From Oceanobacillus arenosus (GTDB taxonomy: Bacteria; Bacillota; Bacilli; Bacillales; Amphibacillaceae): a stretch of 64,000 nt of DNA. The stretch is taken from positions 1-64,000 of the forward strand of contig NZ_PIOC01000016.1 of NCBI RefSeq assembly GCF_003369575.1, given 5' to 3'. The translations under genes and the position numbers were made by a program. How positions within the stretch are numbered: the first letter of the stretch is position 1; each line of letters begins with the position of its first letter. The notes under the pieces were generated by a model, which saw nothing but the letters and a program-made list of their open reading frames with translations, was not told where the DNA came from and did no database searches. Shown here piece by piece: positions 33,262 to 42,407 of this stretch.

Positions 33262-34106
33262 TAAGCTTCACGCACCTTTTTAAATAAATTAATCTTCTTA
33301 ATTCCAATTGTAAGTAATAGAATGATAATGGATATCATGACAATTGTACCACCTGGTGGGATACTTAGATAATAGCCGGAGATCAATCCGATAATAACTG
33401 ATAATTCCCCGAATAAGATAGATAAGAACATCATTTGCTTAAACCCTTTGGAAATTCGCATTGCAGCGGCCACAGGCAATGTCATTAATGAAGAAACTAA
33501 CAATACTCCAACAATTTGAATAGAGGAGCCAATTACAAGTGCGGTTAAAACAATAAACAGCAAATGAATTTGTTTCGCATGAATCCCGGAAATGGAGGCA
33601 TATTCTTCATCAAAGGAAAGCGTAAAGAGTTCCTTATAAAATAATGTAACAACAAGTAGTACGAAAATGGAAATACCAAGAATCATAAAGAAATCATTTT
33701 GGCTCACGGCGGAAACAGAACCAAATAAATAGTTAAGTAAATCGGTATTGAAACCATTTGCAATTGATATGAAAATGATACTTAAGCCAACACCAGCAGA
33801 CATAATAATGGGAATTGCCAGCTCCTGGTATGCTTTGTATACACTTCTTAGCTTTTCAATCAAAATGGAGCCTAGAACAGAAAACACCAGTCCGCTAAAT
33901 AGTGGATTGAATGCAATTGCAAATAATTTCTCGATCATCAATCCAAATGCAATCCCACCTAATGTAACATGGGAAAGCGCATCTGCAATTAAAGATAATC
34001 GTCTTACAACAATAAATGTGCCAAGTAACGGCGCAATAATGCCAATTAATATCCCTGTAATAAATGTATACCTTAAAAAGTCATATTGCAAAATATCTGC
34101 TAACAT
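33261..34106 (-). CDS. znuB: Zinc ABC transporter permease ZnuB
   Basis: The permease of about 281 residues has roughly eight helices of the ABC-3 (metal) type: FLRYTFITGILIGIIAPLLG at the start, RRLSLIADALSHVTLGGIAFG (conserved SHV motif), SVSAVSQND and GVLLVSSLMTLPVAAAMRIS. It partners ZnuC and ZnuA in high-affinity zinc import. I start at the ATG at 34106, where TTGGAGGA is 6 bases upstream; a GTG at 34142 lies inside znuC and lacks a site. Confidence 0.92.
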   Translation of the reverse strand: MLADILQYDFLRYTFITGILIGIIAPLLGTFIVVRRLSLIADALSHVTLGGIAFGLMIEKLFAIAFNPLFSGLVFSVLGSILIEKLRSVYKAYQELAIPIIMSAGVGLSIIFISIANGFNTDLLNYLFGSVSAVSQNDFFMILGISIFVLLVVTLFYKELFTLSFDEEYASISGIHAKQIHLLFIVLTALVIGSSIQIVGVLLVSSLMTLPVAAAMRISKGFKQMMFLSILFGELSVIIGLISGYYLSIPPGGTIVMISIIILLLTIGIKKINLFKKVREA

Positions 34107-34122
34107 AGTTGTTCCTCCAACA

Positions 34123-34881
34123 TTAATGATTGTGGGTGACAATATTTAACGCATGCCCGTAAATATTGGATAAATCATGTTCGGATAAGGAATTGAATTC
34201 CTCCGATTTCCCGTGAAAATGCAAGGTTTTATTTAAGCAGACGATATCGGTCGCATGCTCGGTCATCGTGCCTGTATCATGTGTGACAAGTAGTAGAGTA
34301 ATATTTCGCTTATCATGTAGTTGATGTAGTAAGTCATAAAACCGTTTCACATTTTCTGCATCGATTCCAACCGTTGGCTCATCTAAAATTAATAATTCCG
34401 GATCGTTTACGAGGGAACGAGCGATAAAGATTCGTTGCTGCTGGCCTCCAGATAGGTCACCAATATTGCGATAAGCGTAATCGAGCATGTCAACTTGTTC
34501 AATTGCTTGAAGAATTTTTGCTTTATCTTTATGATTAAAAAATTTAAAATAGCCGACTTTGGCGGTTAGCCCTGTAGAAACAACTTCAAACACAGTTGCA
34601 GGGAAACCGCGATTAAATGCATTTGCTTTTTGTGATACAAAGCCAATTTTATTTCTATCCTTGAATTTATCAATTGGTTCCCCAAATAGTTTAATAGATC
34701 CTTTATCGGGTTTTAATAAGCCCAGGATGAGTTTAATTAATGTTGTCTTTCCACCACCGTTTGGTCCAATCAAGCCCATGAATGAGCCACGGGGAATTTC
34801 AAAACTAATATGATCCAATACCGTTTTTCTATCATAACCGTAACTGATATTTTCCATCGAAATAATTGGTTCTTTCATCAT
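34123..34881 (-). CDS. znuC: Zinc ABC transporter ATP-binding protein ZnuC
   Basis: The 252-residue ATPase has Walker A GPNGGGKTT, Q-loop FVSQKAN, signature DLSGGQQQR, Walker B LLILDEPTVGID and switch His LLVTHDTG. The C-terminal tail is His-rich (YGHALNIVTHNH), as in ZnuC/AdcC proteins. It energises zinc import with ZnuB and ZnuA. The gene lies 61 bases after znuA and 16 bases before znuB on the same strand. A GAGGTGGA site precedes the ATG. Confidence 0.93.
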   Translation of the reverse strand: MMKEPIISMENISYGYDRKTVLDHISFEIPRGSFMGLIGPNGGGKTTLIKLILGLLKPDKGSIKLFGEPIDKFKDRNKIGFVSQKANAFNRGFPATVFEVVSTGLTAKVGYFKFFNHKDKAKILQAIEQVDMLDYAYRNIGDLSGGQQQRIFIARSLVNDPELLILDEPTVGIDAENVKRFYDLLHQLHDKRNITLLLVTHDTGTMTEHATDIVCLNKTLHFHGKSEEFNSLSEHDLSNIYGHALNIVTHNH

Positions 34882-34942
34882 TCCACCTCTTTAAATAGGT
34901 ACCTATAGTTAATTGTTGTGAAGCAGGCACGAAGTTTGTTCA

Positions 34943-35878
34943 TTATTTAGTAGCTTTATCTAGTATTCCTAAATTATATGTCATTAAAGAAAGATAGTCT
35001 TCATCATTCGTAATATCTTCATCGGTTAATACAGATAAATTATGAATGGTAAGTGCTTCGGCGCCAATCTCATTTTGAATGACTTCCGACACACGATTGG
35101 AGCTGTTTTGTTCGAAAATAATATAATCAAGTTCATATTCCTTCGCTTGATCAATGATTTCTGTTAATTCCTTTTGCGATGGCTCGCTACTAGAGGATAT
35201 TCCGTTAATGGAGATTTGTTTAATGCCATAACGTTCTTCCCAGTAACCAAAAGCAGCATGTGAGACTAATATTGACTTATTTTCTTTCGTTGCCAGTGTA
35301 TCGACGAACTGTTGATCTAATTGTAGTAAGCTTTTTTTTAATGTTGCAAAATTTGCAGTATATGTTGCTTCTTCATCTGGATTTAATGTAATTAATTCAT
35401 CTTTAATAATCGAAGCAATGTCAATCATCCGTAATGGATCAAGCCATATATGTGGGTCATGATCGCCGTGATTGTGGGCATCGTCATGCAGATGCTCTGT
35501 AGTATCTGGTGAGTTAAAAAGCGCTTCATGTTCACCAATTTCAACTAATGTTACATCTTGTTTTGCAAGTGCCTTTGCTGTTGTCTCAGCAAAACTTTCC
35601 ATGCCAGCACCTAAATAGATAAAGGCATCACTTTTAGCAATCTTCGTCATATCTTTCGAAGTAGGCTCATACGTATGTGCATCTACACCTGGGGGATAAA
35701 CAGTTTCTGTGGTAATCGTGTCCCCACCAATTTGTTCAACAGCATATTGGATTGGGTAGATGGTTGTGTATACCATTAATTTATCTGTATCAGATGATGT
35801 CGTATCATTTGCTGCTGTACAGCCAGTGGCAATCAAGCCGATAAATAGTAATGTCATCATTTTATATAAAGATTTCAT
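34943..35878 (-). CDS. znuA: Zinc-binding lipoprotein ZnuA/AdcA
   Basis: The 311-residue precursor has a lipobox (LIGLIATGCTA) for attachment to the outer face of the membrane. The cluster A-I fold carries metal ligands in VDAHTYEPTSKD (first His), a short His-rich loop (HLHDDAHNHGDHDPHIW), SVSHAAFGYWEERYG and the IIFEQNSSN segment. It captures Zn2+ for ZnuBC. It is the first gene of znuACB-zur-crcB-crcB, with the Zur operator 45 bases upstream of the ATG. The His-rich loop is shorter than in E. coli ZnuA. Confidence 0.93.
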   Translation of the reverse strand: MKSLYKMMTLLFIGLIATGCTAANDTTSSDTDKLMVYTTIYPIQYAVEQIGGDTITTETVYPPGVDAHTYEPTSKDMTKIAKSDAFIYLGAGMESFAETTAKALAKQDVTLVEIGEHEALFNSPDTTEHLHDDAHNHGDHDPHIWLDPLRMIDIASIIKDELITLNPDEEATYTANFATLKKSLLQLDQQFVDTLATKENKSILVSHAAFGYWEERYGIKQISINGISSSSEPSQKELTEIIDQAKEYELDYIIFEQNSSNRVSEVIQNEIGAEALTIHNLSVLTDEDITNDEDYLSLMTYNLGILDKATK

Positions 35879-35922
35879 TAATAATCTCCGTTCTATCTAA
35901 AATATATATTTATAAATAGTAT

Positions 35923-35945
35923 CATATCGTAATCATTACGATATG
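35923..35945. promoter_or_regulatory. Zur operator (perfect palindrome)
   Basis: CATATCGTAAT and ATTACGATATG flank a single C, a perfect 11-1-11 palindrome. The core TCGTAAT-N-ATTACGA matches the Bacillus Zur box. A half-similar AATGATTACGTTT follows near 35955. It lies between znuA and the divergent fad operon. Confidence 0.9.
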
Positions 35946-36036
35946 TAAATAGGAATGATTACGTTTATAATTCAAATTCAATTAAATTTATTGCGAAATG
36001 TCTGATATTCCTTTATAGTAGAAAGCAGATGGATAA

Positions 36037-36054
36037 TGAATGAGTATTCATTCA
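36037..36054. promoter_or_regulatory. FadR operator
   Basis: TGAATGAGTATTCATTCA is a full match to the B. subtilis FadR (YsiA) consensus TGAATGANTANTCATTCA. It lies 25 bases before the fadN start, so a bound repressor would block the promoter and long-chain acyl-CoA would release it. Confidence 0.9.
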
Positions 36055-36078
36055 ATATTAGATTGGGGGATTGTAATA

Positions 36079-38466
36079 ATGAAGCAATCAATCAAGCGTG
36101 CAGCGGTTCTAGGATCGGGTGTGATGGGCTCGGGAATTGCTGCACATTTAGCAAATGTAGGAATACCAGTTTTGATGCTTGATATTGTACCCAGAGCATT
36201 GACAGAAAATGAAAAACAAAAAGGACTGACATTAGAACATCAGAGCGTACGGAACAGAATAGCAGCAAAGAATAAACAAGAACTACTAAAACGAAAGCCT
36301 TCACCAATAACATCGAAGAAAAGTTTAGATTTAATTACAATTGGCAATTTCGAGGATGATATCGGGAAAATAGCAGAAGTTGATTGGATTTTAGAGGTCG
36401 TTACAGAGAAATTAGAAATTAAACAGCAAGTATTAGAAATGGTAGAAAAACATCGCCAAGAAGGAACAATTATAAGCTCGAACACTTCTGGGATATCGGT
36501 AGAGGAAATGATTGAGGATAGATCAACAGACTTTAGGAAGCATTTTCTTGGCACACACTTTTTTAATCCACCACGTTATTTAAAATTATTAGAAGTCATT
36601 CCAACGAAACATACGAGTCCAGAGGTACTTGCATTTATGAAAGCATTTGGTGAGAATGTTTTAGGAAAAGGTGTGGTCATCGCCAAGGATACTCCTAATT
36701 TTATTGCGAATCGAATTGGTACGTATGGCTTACTTGTAACAGTAAGGGAAATGTTAAAAGGAGGATACAGTATCGGTGAAATCGATTCTATAACTGGACT
36801 ATTGATTGGCCGCCCGAAAAGTGCAACCTTCCGAACACTGGATGTAGTTGGGTTAGATACCTTCATACATGTTGCAAAGAATGTTTATGACCATGTCGAA
36901 GGCGAAGAACGGAAAGTATTTGAGGTTCCGCAATTTATGAAGAAGATGAATGAAATGGGCTTGCATGGTTCTAAAACTGGCCAAGGATTTTATAAGAAAA
37001 AAGCTGGCATCATTTATGAATTAAACCCGGAAACCTTTGAATATGTGGAACGGACAAAATTATCAACAGCTGCGACTGAGATGGCAATACAGGAGAAAGG
37101 ATCAAACCGTAAATTGAAAGCGCTTATAATGTCAGAGGGAGACCGAGCAGGTGATTTGATATGGTCTGTCATTCACCCTGTGTTAATCTATTCTGCTGAA
37201 TTACTTGGCGAAATTGCAGATGACATCCCAGCAATTGATCGAGCGATGAAATGGGGATTCGGCTGGGAGGCTGGCCCTTTTGAAATATGGGATATGATTG
37301 GGGTTCGGAAAACAGTTGCAAGAATGCAGGCAGAGGGACTGACCGTACCGAAATGGATCTTGAATTTTCTTGAAGATGGTAATGAATCTTTTTATAGAAA
37401 AGAGAACGGAGAAGTCAGCTTTTATGACCATGGTGAATTCAAAAAGAAAGTATTGAATAAGAAAGAAATCAATTTAAGACGTCTTAAAGAAGGAAATCCT
37501 GTTATCAAACAAAATAATAGCGCTAGTTTAGTTGATTTGGGCGGTGGTGTCGCATTATTAGAGTTTCATTCAAAGAGCAATGCAATTGGCGTTGATATTA
37601 TTCAAATGGTGAATTATGCGATAGATGAAGTTGCAAAAAATTATGAAGGGCTTGTCATTGGTAATCAAGGTAAGAATTTCTGTGTTGGTGCGAATCTGGC
37701 ATTAATGTTAATGGAGGCACAGGATGATAACTTTGACGAATTAGATATGGTTATTCGCGGATTCCAAAACATGGCGATGAGAATCAAGTATTCAGAAAAG
37801 CCGGTAGTCACCGCACCATTTAATATGACCCTTGGCGGAGGTGCTGAGGTTTCTTTACCTGCTGCAGCAATTCAAGCCTCATCGGAAACGTATATTGGGC
37901 TTGTTGAATTCGGGGTTGGCCTCATTCCGGGTGGGGGAGGGGCGAAGGAGCTCTACTTAAAAGAGCTGCGTAATCTACCACAAGGTGTTCCTTTTGACTT
38001 AACAAAAATTGCAAATAATGTATTCGAAAAAATTGCTATGGCGAAGGTTTCAACCTCTGCTGCTGAAGCTTTTGAAAACGGGTATTTAGATGCGGGTGAT
38101 GGTATTAGCGTAAACCCTGATCATTTATTACATGATGCAAAAGAAAAAGTATTAGGACTTGCGAAAACGGGTTATCGAGCACCACAACCAGAGAAGATTC
38201 CGATTGTCGGCAATGCAGGATATGCGGCAATGGTCATGGGGGCGAAGACGTTACAATATGGTGGGTATGCATCAGAACATGATGTGAAAATTGCAGAAAA
38301 ACTTGCCTACGTCCTATCTGGTGGACGATTGAGGGAAGGAACGCAAATCGATGAACAAGTAATGCTGGATCTCGAGCGTGAAGCATTTTTAAGTCTTATT
38401 GGTGAACCGCTTACACAGGCAAGGATGCAACATATGTTGGTAAAAGGGAAGGCATTAAGAAATTAA
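36079..38466 (+). CDS. fadN: 3-hydroxyacyl-CoA dehydrogenase / enoyl-CoA hydratase FadN
   Basis: The bifunctional beta-oxidation enzyme of about 795 residues has an N-terminal NAD-binding fold (VLGSGVMGSGIAAHLANVG), the hydroxyacyl-CoA dehydrogenase motif FLGTHFFNPPRYLKLLEVI and GFYKKKAG. The C-terminal third is a crotonase domain (LVIGNQGKNFCVGANLAL, MTLGGGAEVSLPAAAIQA, GLIPGGGGAKELYL with oxyanion-hole glycines). It performs hydration and oxidation in fatty-acid degradation. I start at the ATG at 36079 behind GGGGGATT; an upstream ATG at 36040 lies inside the FadR box. It is first of fadN-fadA-fadE, as in B. subtilis. Confidence 0.95.
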   Translation: MKQSIKRAAVLGSGVMGSGIAAHLANVGIPVLMLDIVPRALTENEKQKGLTLEHQSVRNRIAAKNKQELLKRKPSPITSKKSLDLITIGNFEDDIGKIAEVDWILEVVTEKLEIKQQVLEMVEKHRQEGTIISSNTSGISVEEMIEDRSTDFRKHFLGTHFFNPPRYLKLLEVIPTKHTSPEVLAFMKAFGENVLGKGVVIAKDTPNFIANRIGTYGLLVTVREMLKGGYSIGEIDSITGLLIGRPKSATFRTLDVVGLDTFIHVAKNVYDHVEGEERKVFEVPQFMKKMNEMGLHGSKTGQGFYKKKAGIIYELNPETFEYVERTKLSTAATEMAIQEKGSNRKLKALIMSEGDRAGDLIWSVIHPVLIYSAELLGEIADDIPAIDRAMKWGFGWEAGPFEIWDMIGVRKTVARMQAEGLTVPKWILNFLEDGNESFYRKENGEVSFYDHGEFKKKVLNKKEINLRRLKEGNPVIKQNNSASLVDLGGGVALLEFHSKSNAIGVDIIQMVNYAIDEVAKNYEGLVIGNQGKNFCVGANLALMLMEAQDDNFDELDMVIRGFQNMAMRIKYSEKPVVTAPFNMTLGGGAEVSLPAAAIQASSETYIGLVEFGVGLIPGGGGAKELYLKELRNLPQGVPFDLTKIANNVFEKIAMAKVSTSAAEAFENGYLDAGDGISVNPDHLLHDAKEKVLGLAKTGYRAPQPEKIPIVGNAGYAAMVMGAKTLQYGGYASEHDVKIAEKLAYVLSGGRLREGTQIDEQVMLDLEREAFLSLIGEPLTQARMQHMLVKGKALRN

Positions 38467-38485
38467 TAACAAGGGGGAGAGATTA

Positions 38486-39661
38486 TTGAAGGAAGCAGTG
38501 ATTGTAGCAGGTGCGAGGACCCCAGTAGGGAAAGCACATAAAGGATCATTAGCGAATTATCGCCCAGATGACTTGGCCGCATTAACGATTAAAGAAACAT
38601 TAAAACGTGCTGGCGACTATGCAGGCAATATTGATGACGTTATTATCGGCTGTGCGAATCCAGAAGCAGAGCAAGGGATGAATATGGCGAGGAATATTGC
38701 CGGACTTGCAGGTTTAGCGGTAGATGTTCCTGGAATTACGATTAATCGCTATTGCTCGTCTGGTTTACAGTCGATCGCCTTCGCAGCGGAGCGGATTATG
38801 ATTGGTGCAGGTGACGCGATTATTGCAGGTGGGGCAGAGTCGATGAGTATGATTCCAATGGGTGGCCATGTAATTAAACCGAATCCTAAGCTCGTTCAGG
38901 AAGCACCTGGCTATTATATGGGAATGGGGCATACAGCAGAAGAAGTTGCGAAGCGTTTTAATATTTCACGTGCAGAACAAGATACATTTGCGGTACAAAG
39001 CCATGAGCGGGCAGCAAAGGCGATAAAAGAAGGTAAATTCATGGATGAAATTGTACCGATTGAGGTTACGGAAAGAGTGATTGGGAAAAACAATCGAATC
39101 GAGGAAACAGCGACTATTTTCAAAATGGATGAAGGGGTAAGGGAAGGTACAACAGTGGAGATACTTGCAAATCTTCGCCCTGCATTTGCGGTAAATGGAA
39201 CGGTTACTGCGGGAAATGCTTCGCAAATGAGTGATGGTGCAGCCTCTGTCCTAGTGATGGAAAAAGAAAAAGCGGAGGCTGAGGGGCTTACACCAATGGT
39301 TAAATTTAGATCTTTTGCAGTTGCTGGCGTGGAACCAGAAATTATGGGAGTTGGACCTGTTGCGGCAATTCCGAAAGCATTGAAGCTTGCAAGCCTTCAG
39401 CTTGATGACATCGGACTATTTGAATTAAATGAAGCATTTGCATCGCAGGCAGTGAGGGTTATTCAAGCACTTGATTTAGATCCGACCATCGTTAACGTAA
39501 ATGGCGGTGCAATTGCACTTGGACACCCGCTGGGATGTACTGGAACGAAGCTAACCTTAACATTAATCCATGAAATGAAACGAAGAAATGTCCAATTCGG
39601 TGTTGTCACAATGTGCATTGGCGGAGGAATGGGTGCTGCAGGAGTATTTGAATTACTATAA
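38486..39661 (+). CDS. fadA: Acetyl-CoA C-acyltransferase (3-ketoacyl-CoA thiolase) FadA
   Basis: The 391-residue thiolase has the nucleophilic Cys in NRYCSSGLQSIAFAAERI, EAFASQAVRV, GGAIALGHPLGCTGTK (active His) and VTMCIGGGMGAAGVFELL (second Cys). It cleaves 3-ketoacyl-CoA to acetyl-CoA in the last beta-oxidation step. It starts with TTG behind GGGGGAGA, 19 bases after fadN, and is followed by fadE. FadR control through the shared operator is inferred. Confidence 0.95.
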   Translation: MKEAVIVAGARTPVGKAHKGSLANYRPDDLAALTIKETLKRAGDYAGNIDDVIIGCANPEAEQGMNMARNIAGLAGLAVDVPGITINRYCSSGLQSIAFAAERIMIGAGDAIIAGGAESMSMIPMGGHVIKPNPKLVQEAPGYYMGMGHTAEEVAKRFNISRAEQDTFAVQSHERAAKAIKEGKFMDEIVPIEVTERVIGKNNRIEETATIFKMDEGVREGTTVEILANLRPAFAVNGTVTAGNASQMSDGAASVLVMEKEKAEAEGLTPMVKFRSFAVAGVEPEIMGVGPVAAIPKALKLASLQLDDIGLFELNEAFASQAVRVIQALDLDPTIVNVNGGAIALGHPLGCTGTKLTLTLIHEMKRRNVQFGVVTMCIGGGMGAAGVFELL

Positions 39662-39685
39662 GAAATCGAAAAGGGGAAGATGGAT

Positions 39686-41470
39686 ATGAGTGAAACGAGG
39701 GAAAAGCTTTTTAAAGGGGCAGTGTTTTTAATAGAAGATTTGACTGCTGATGATATTATTACGCCAGAGGATTTTACGGAAGAACAGAAATTGATTGCAA
39801 AAACGACGGAGGATTTTGTTGTCCGTGAAGTTTTACCGAAAGTAGAAAACCTAGAAAAGCAGGAATTCGAGCATTCGGTAGCATTATTGAAAAAAGCTGG
39901 AGAACTTGGGTTATTAGGCGCAGACGTTCCTGAAGAATATGGTGGACTCGGTTTAGACAAAATAAGCTCTGCTTTGATTACAGAGAAGTTTTCCCGTGCT
40001 GGTGGATTTTCGATTACACATGGGGCACATGTTGGGATTGGTTCCTTGCCAATCGTATTCTTCGGAACAGAGGTGCAGAAGGAAAAGTATCTACCAAAGC
40101 TCGCGAAAGGTGAACTAATTGCAGCCTATGCCTTAACGGAATCCAGTTCGGGGTCTGATGCATTAGGTGCCAAAACGACAGCGGTATTAAATGAAGCGGG
40201 AACCCATTACATTTTGAATGGCGAAAAACAATTCATTACGAACTCGGCATTTGCAGATGTTTTTATTGTTTATGGCAAAATTGATGGCAAGCATTTCTCA
40301 ACCTTTATTGTCGAACGTGATTATCCAGGTGTATCTACCGGTCCAGAAGAGAAGAAGATGGGAATTAAAAGCTCCTCGACACGTACATTAATTTTAGATG
40401 ACGCAGAAATACCTATCGAAAACCTCCTTGGTGAAAAAGGACGCGGGCATATTATTGCATTTAACATTCTAAATGTTGGTCGTTATAAACTGGGGATTGG
40501 TGCAGTTGGTGGAGCAAAACGAGCATTAGAATTAGCAGTAAAATACGCAAATGGGCGGAAGCAATTTGGAATGGCGATTTCTAGTTTTTCATTAATCCAA
40601 GAGAAGCTGGCGACAATGGCAGTAAGGATATACGCCAATGAAAGTGCCGCATATCGTACCGTTGGCCTAATGGAGCAGCGGCTGGGTGTGCTGACGGCTG
40701 AGCAGTTAAGGGATGGCAGAGAAGTGGCAGCAGCGATTGCTGAGTATCAAATCGAATGCTCGATGAATAAATATATGGCAACGGAAATGCTTGACTATAC
40801 GGTCGATGAAGCCGTACAAATACATGGTGGGAATGGATTCATCCAAGAGTATGAAGTGGAAAGAATCTATCGTGATTCAAGGATTAATCGTATTTTTGAA
40901 GGAACAAATGAGATCAATCGCTTACTCGTGCCAGGGACAATTTTGAAGAAGGCGATGAAGGGTGAACTCCCATTACTGCAAAAGGCCCAGGCATTGCAGG
41001 AAGAATTAATCATGAGGATGCCGGAAGAAGTTGGGAATGGAACATTGGAGCAGGAGAAATACCTGTTAAGAAATGCGAAGAAGCTCGTGCTTTTTGCAGC
41101 AGGACTCGCAGCACAGAAATATATGCAAAAAATTGAGAAGGAACAAGAGGTGTTAGTTAATATCGCTGATATGGTCTCTGAAGTTTATAATATCGAGTCG
41201 GCAATACTAAGGACAGAGAAAGCGATCAATAAGACAGGCGAAGAAAAAAATAATCAAAAAATCCTTTATACTGAAGTATATGTTCAAGAAGCATTTAATC
41301 GGATGGAAGCAGATGCGAAAGAAACCTTGATTGCGATTGAAGAAGGGGACACACTTCGGATGCTACTGTCGACGTTAAGGAAATTAACAAGACATACGCC
41401 AATAAATATTGTCGCGAAGAAACGAGAGATTGCAGCGAAAATCATCGCTGAGGAGAAGTATGTGTTGTAA
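39686..41470 (+). CDS. fadE: Acyl-CoA dehydrogenase FadE
   Basis: The FAD enzyme of about 594 residues contains AYALTESSSGSDALGAKTTA and KQFITNSAFADVFIVYGKI in the FAD and substrate region, GRKQFGMAISSFSLIQEKLA, and QIHGGNGFIQEYEVERIYRD with the RIFEGTNEINR motif of the C-terminal helical domain. The extra C-terminal 200 residues match the long FadE form of Bacilli. It catalyses the first oxidation of beta-oxidation. The start may be ATG 39680 or 39686; I prefer 39686 for spacing from AGGGG. It ends the fad operon at a terminator. Confidence 0.94.
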   Translation: MSETREKLFKGAVFLIEDLTADDIITPEDFTEEQKLIAKTTEDFVVREVLPKVENLEKQEFEHSVALLKKAGELGLLGADVPEEYGGLGLDKISSALITEKFSRAGGFSITHGAHVGIGSLPIVFFGTEVQKEKYLPKLAKGELIAAYALTESSSGSDALGAKTTAVLNEAGTHYILNGEKQFITNSAFADVFIVYGKIDGKHFSTFIVERDYPGVSTGPEEKKMGIKSSSTRTLILDDAEIPIENLLGEKGRGHIIAFNILNVGRYKLGIGAVGGAKRALELAVKYANGRKQFGMAISSFSLIQEKLATMAVRIYANESAAYRTVGLMEQRLGVLTAEQLRDGREVAAAIAEYQIECSMNKYMATEMLDYTVDEAVQIHGGNGFIQEYEVERIYRDSRINRIFEGTNEINRLLVPGTILKKAMKGELPLLQKAQALQEELIMRMPEEVGNGTLEQEKYLLRNAKKLVLFAAGLAAQKYMQKIEKEQEVLVNIADMVSEVYNIESAILRTEKAINKTGEEKNNQKILYTEVYVQEAFNRMEADAKETLIAIEEGDTLRMLLSTLRKLTRHTPINIVAKKREIAAKIIAEEKYVL

Positions 41471-41490
41471 AGTGGAGATTAGTTAATAGG

Positions 41491-41524
41491 ATGCCCCTTA
41501 CTTTTTAGTAGGGGGATTTTTAAA
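41491..41524 (+). terminator. Terminator after fadE
   Basis: ATGCCCCTTACT and AGTAGGGGGAT form a stem with one bulge, followed by TTTTTAAAT. Confidence 0.75.
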
Positions 41525-41528
41525 TAGC

Positions 41529-41792
41529 ATAGGAAACTATAAAATTGGGTGCTGTGGATAACTTAATTACTGAGAATAGCCACGTCCAGCTCCAGCGCTA
41601 AAGCTGTAGCGAGACTTCCCTCACCTCCGTAATCTAAGTCAACCGCTTACGCTCCCAAAGAGTTTCCTTTATCTCAAAAGGCAAGGAGAAGTTCGACTAA
41701 GTTCGCCACTTCGTGTGGCAACGTCGAACCACCCCACGTCCTGTGGGGCGCAGTCCGTACGTTGCTAAACTAGCTTTAAGCTTTTGTTCTTA
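41529..41792 (-). repeat. Long dispersed repeat, copy 2
   Basis: Read on the minus strand this is the same element as 22895-23056, with the order AAGAACAAAAGC, ACGTACGGACTG, GAGATAAAGGAAAC, ACGGAGGTGAGGG, GCTGGAGCTGGACGTGGCT. It has an additional GC-rich hairpin segment near 41660-41750 and a further block (CAGTAATTAAGTTATCCACAG to TTTTATAGTTTCCTA) shared with copy 3 at 46970-47035. It fills most of the 480-base spacer between fadE and yusI. Confidence 0.75.
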
Positions 41793-41869
41793 AAGTTAGT
41801 ATTTCACAATTAGAAGTTAACTCGAAATGTAATAAGTGGAATGAATAGCATGTGGCAGTTCTAGGATTC

Positions 41870-41906
41870 GACATTTTATTACAAAACCCGGGAAGTGACA
41901 GGCACC
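41870..41906 (+). repeat. Short dispersed repeat, copy 3
   Basis: This ends in GGAAGTGACAGGCACC at 41891-41906, preceded by CGACATTTTATTACAAAACCC, resembling the flank at 14285. An extended -10 box TGCTATAAT for the next gene follows at 41912-41920. Confidence 0.7.
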
Positions 41907-41954
41907 TCTTATGCTATAATGAGAGTAATTTTATTCTAGATAGGTGGTAATAAT

Positions 41955-42311
41955 ATGGCTTTAACATTTTATTGGTTGCCTCAATGTGGAACATGTAAGC
42001 AGGCTAAAAAATGGTTTGATGAACATAATATTGACTATACAGCAATACATATTGTTGAGGAGACGCCAGCGAAAGAAACGATTCTCGAGCTCATTGAAAA
42101 TAGTGGATTACCTGCTAAGAAATTTTTCAATACTAGTGGGATAAAGTATAGGGAAATGAATATGAAAGACAAAATTAAGGATGCAACGATCGAAGAAATG
42201 GCAGCATACTTAGCATCTGATGGCATGCTAATCAAGCGACCAATTGTTACGGATGGTGAAAAGGTTACCGTTGGTTTCAAGGTAGAAGCGTATGAAGAAG
42301 CCTGGGACTAA
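41955..42311 (+). CDS. yusI: ArsC/Spx-family thioredoxin-fold protein (YusI)
   Basis: The 118-residue protein of the ArsC/Spx family has LTFYWLPQCGTCKQAKKWFD at the start with a CGTC redox motif, and LPAKKFFNTSGIKYREMN and MLIKRPIVTDGEKVTVGFK at the end. The Arg in IKRPI is the conserved family residue. Whether it acts as an arsenate reductase or a regulator cannot be told. Position after fadE and before gcvH matches B. subtilis yusI. AGGTGG precedes the ATG. Confidence 0.88.
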   Translation: MALTFYWLPQCGTCKQAKKWFDEHNIDYTAIHIVEETPAKETILELIENSGLPAKKFFNTSGIKYREMNMKDKIKDATIEEMAAYLASDGMLIKRPIVTDGEKVTVGFKVEAYEEAWD

Positions 42312-42407
42312 AACTAAAATAACGAAATGAGAAAATTTCTACAAGGGCTAGAAATATATGATGTAACATTGTATAGTTAATTAGAATGAACTAACGGAGG
42401 GATTAGG

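Noticed and set aside
36040-36078. Upstream ATG extension of fadN
   Set aside because: The extra 13 codons coincide with the FadR operator; the ATG at 36079 has a proper GGGGGATT site and gives the normal family N-terminus.
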